A stretch of 6,841 nucleotides of DNA from an uncultured Propionibacteriaceae bacterium (lineage in GTDB: Bacteria; Actinomycetota; Actinomycetes; Propionibacteriales; Propionibacteriaceae), in the NCBI GenBank assembly GCA_945875065.1, contig CAMCJC010000138.1:1-6841 (forward strand). The letters are read 5' to 3'. The notes under the pieces are model-generated. The model was not told where the DNA came from, did no database searches, and was given only the letters and a program-made list of their open reading frames with translations. Positions 6,644 to 6,841 of this stretch are shown here, piece after piece. The number at the start of each line of letters is the position of its first letter. Positions within the stretch are counted from its first letter, which is position 1. The translations under genes were made by a program, and so were the position numbers.

Positions 6644-6841
6644 GTCGTCACCAGGGGAGCGAGGCGTTCATAGGTCCTTGCCCCAATGCCGGTCACCTCT
6701 TTTAACTGCGCAACCTCTTTGAAACCGCCGTTTTCGTCACGCCATGCGACAATCGCTTTCGCGGTCACCGGCCCTACGGACGGCAGTTCCTGCAGCTGCT
6801 CGATCGTCGCGGTGTTCAGGTTCACCAGCCCTGCGCGGGAA
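6640..6841 (-). CDS. comEA: ComEA helix-hairpin-helix DNA-binding protein, C-terminal part
   Basis: Only the last 66 codons are in view; the frame remains open to the right edge, so the true start lies outside the window. The visible part is the ComEA double helix-hairpin-helix domain: LVNLNTATIEQLQELPSVGP (the first hairpin), then AKAIVAWRDENGGF and LKEVTGIGARTYERLAPLV (the second hairpin). This domain binds incoming double-stranded DNA without sequence specificity at the outer face of the membrane. Full-length ComEA proteins are usually about 200-300 residues with an N-terminal membrane anchor, which cannot be seen here. A GTG at 6825 is not a credible start, because the family motif (GLVNLNTA) begins just upstream of it and no ribosome site precedes it. 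The TGA stop (6642-6640) overlaps the comEC start, so the two are co-translated, and the operon promoter must be beyond the window. Confidence 0.93.
   Translation of the reverse strand, partial: SRAGLVNLNTATIEQLQELPSVGPVTAKAIVAWRDENGGFKEVAQLKEVTGIGARTYERLAPLVTT

Overview
The window is high-GC DNA (I judge low-to-mid 60s % GC by eye) from a bacterium. Codon use, GTG starts, GTGA gene overlaps and gene order (comEA-comEC-holA, then rpsT, then lepA) point to an actinobacterium (Actinomycetota). I cannot name the genus from the sequence; a Propionibacteriales-type organism is a low-confidence guess.

Layout, left to right. Positions 1-541 (minus) hold the N-terminal third of lepA (elongation factor 4). 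Its similarity to the family stops abruptly near position 50, where base composition drops to about 43% GC, as if a foreign sequence or assembly junction begins there. Positions 603-1325 (minus) encode a complete VIT1/CCC1-type iron/manganese membrane transporter, with a possible leaderless promoter. A divergent gap of 194 bp follows. It carries the presumed promoter of rpsT (ribosomal protein S20, 1520-1783, plus), which ends at a strong GC-rich hairpin terminator. Next is a 496-residue DUF1846 (UPF0371) protein of unknown biochemical function (1880-3370, plus). It converges, across only 4 bp, on a minus-strand operon read from the right edge: comEA (3' part only), comEC (complete DNA-uptake channel with a metallo-beta-lactamase domain) and holA (DNA polymerase III delta subunit). 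In that operon each stop codon overlaps the next start as GTGA.

How they fit together. ComEA and ComEC form the DNA-uptake part of a natural transformation apparatus. HolA is a replication clamp-loader subunit that commonly follows comEC. RpsT and LepA are translation genes. The VIT1/CCC1 gene and the DUF1846 gene sit on either side of rpsT inside this otherwise conserved housekeeping block and look like lineage-specific additions. All complete genes are intact, with no internal frameshifts seen. Apart from the lepA break this is an ordinary core-genome region. I found no CRISPR array, tRNA, rRNA, complete mobile element or clearly novel multi-gene system.
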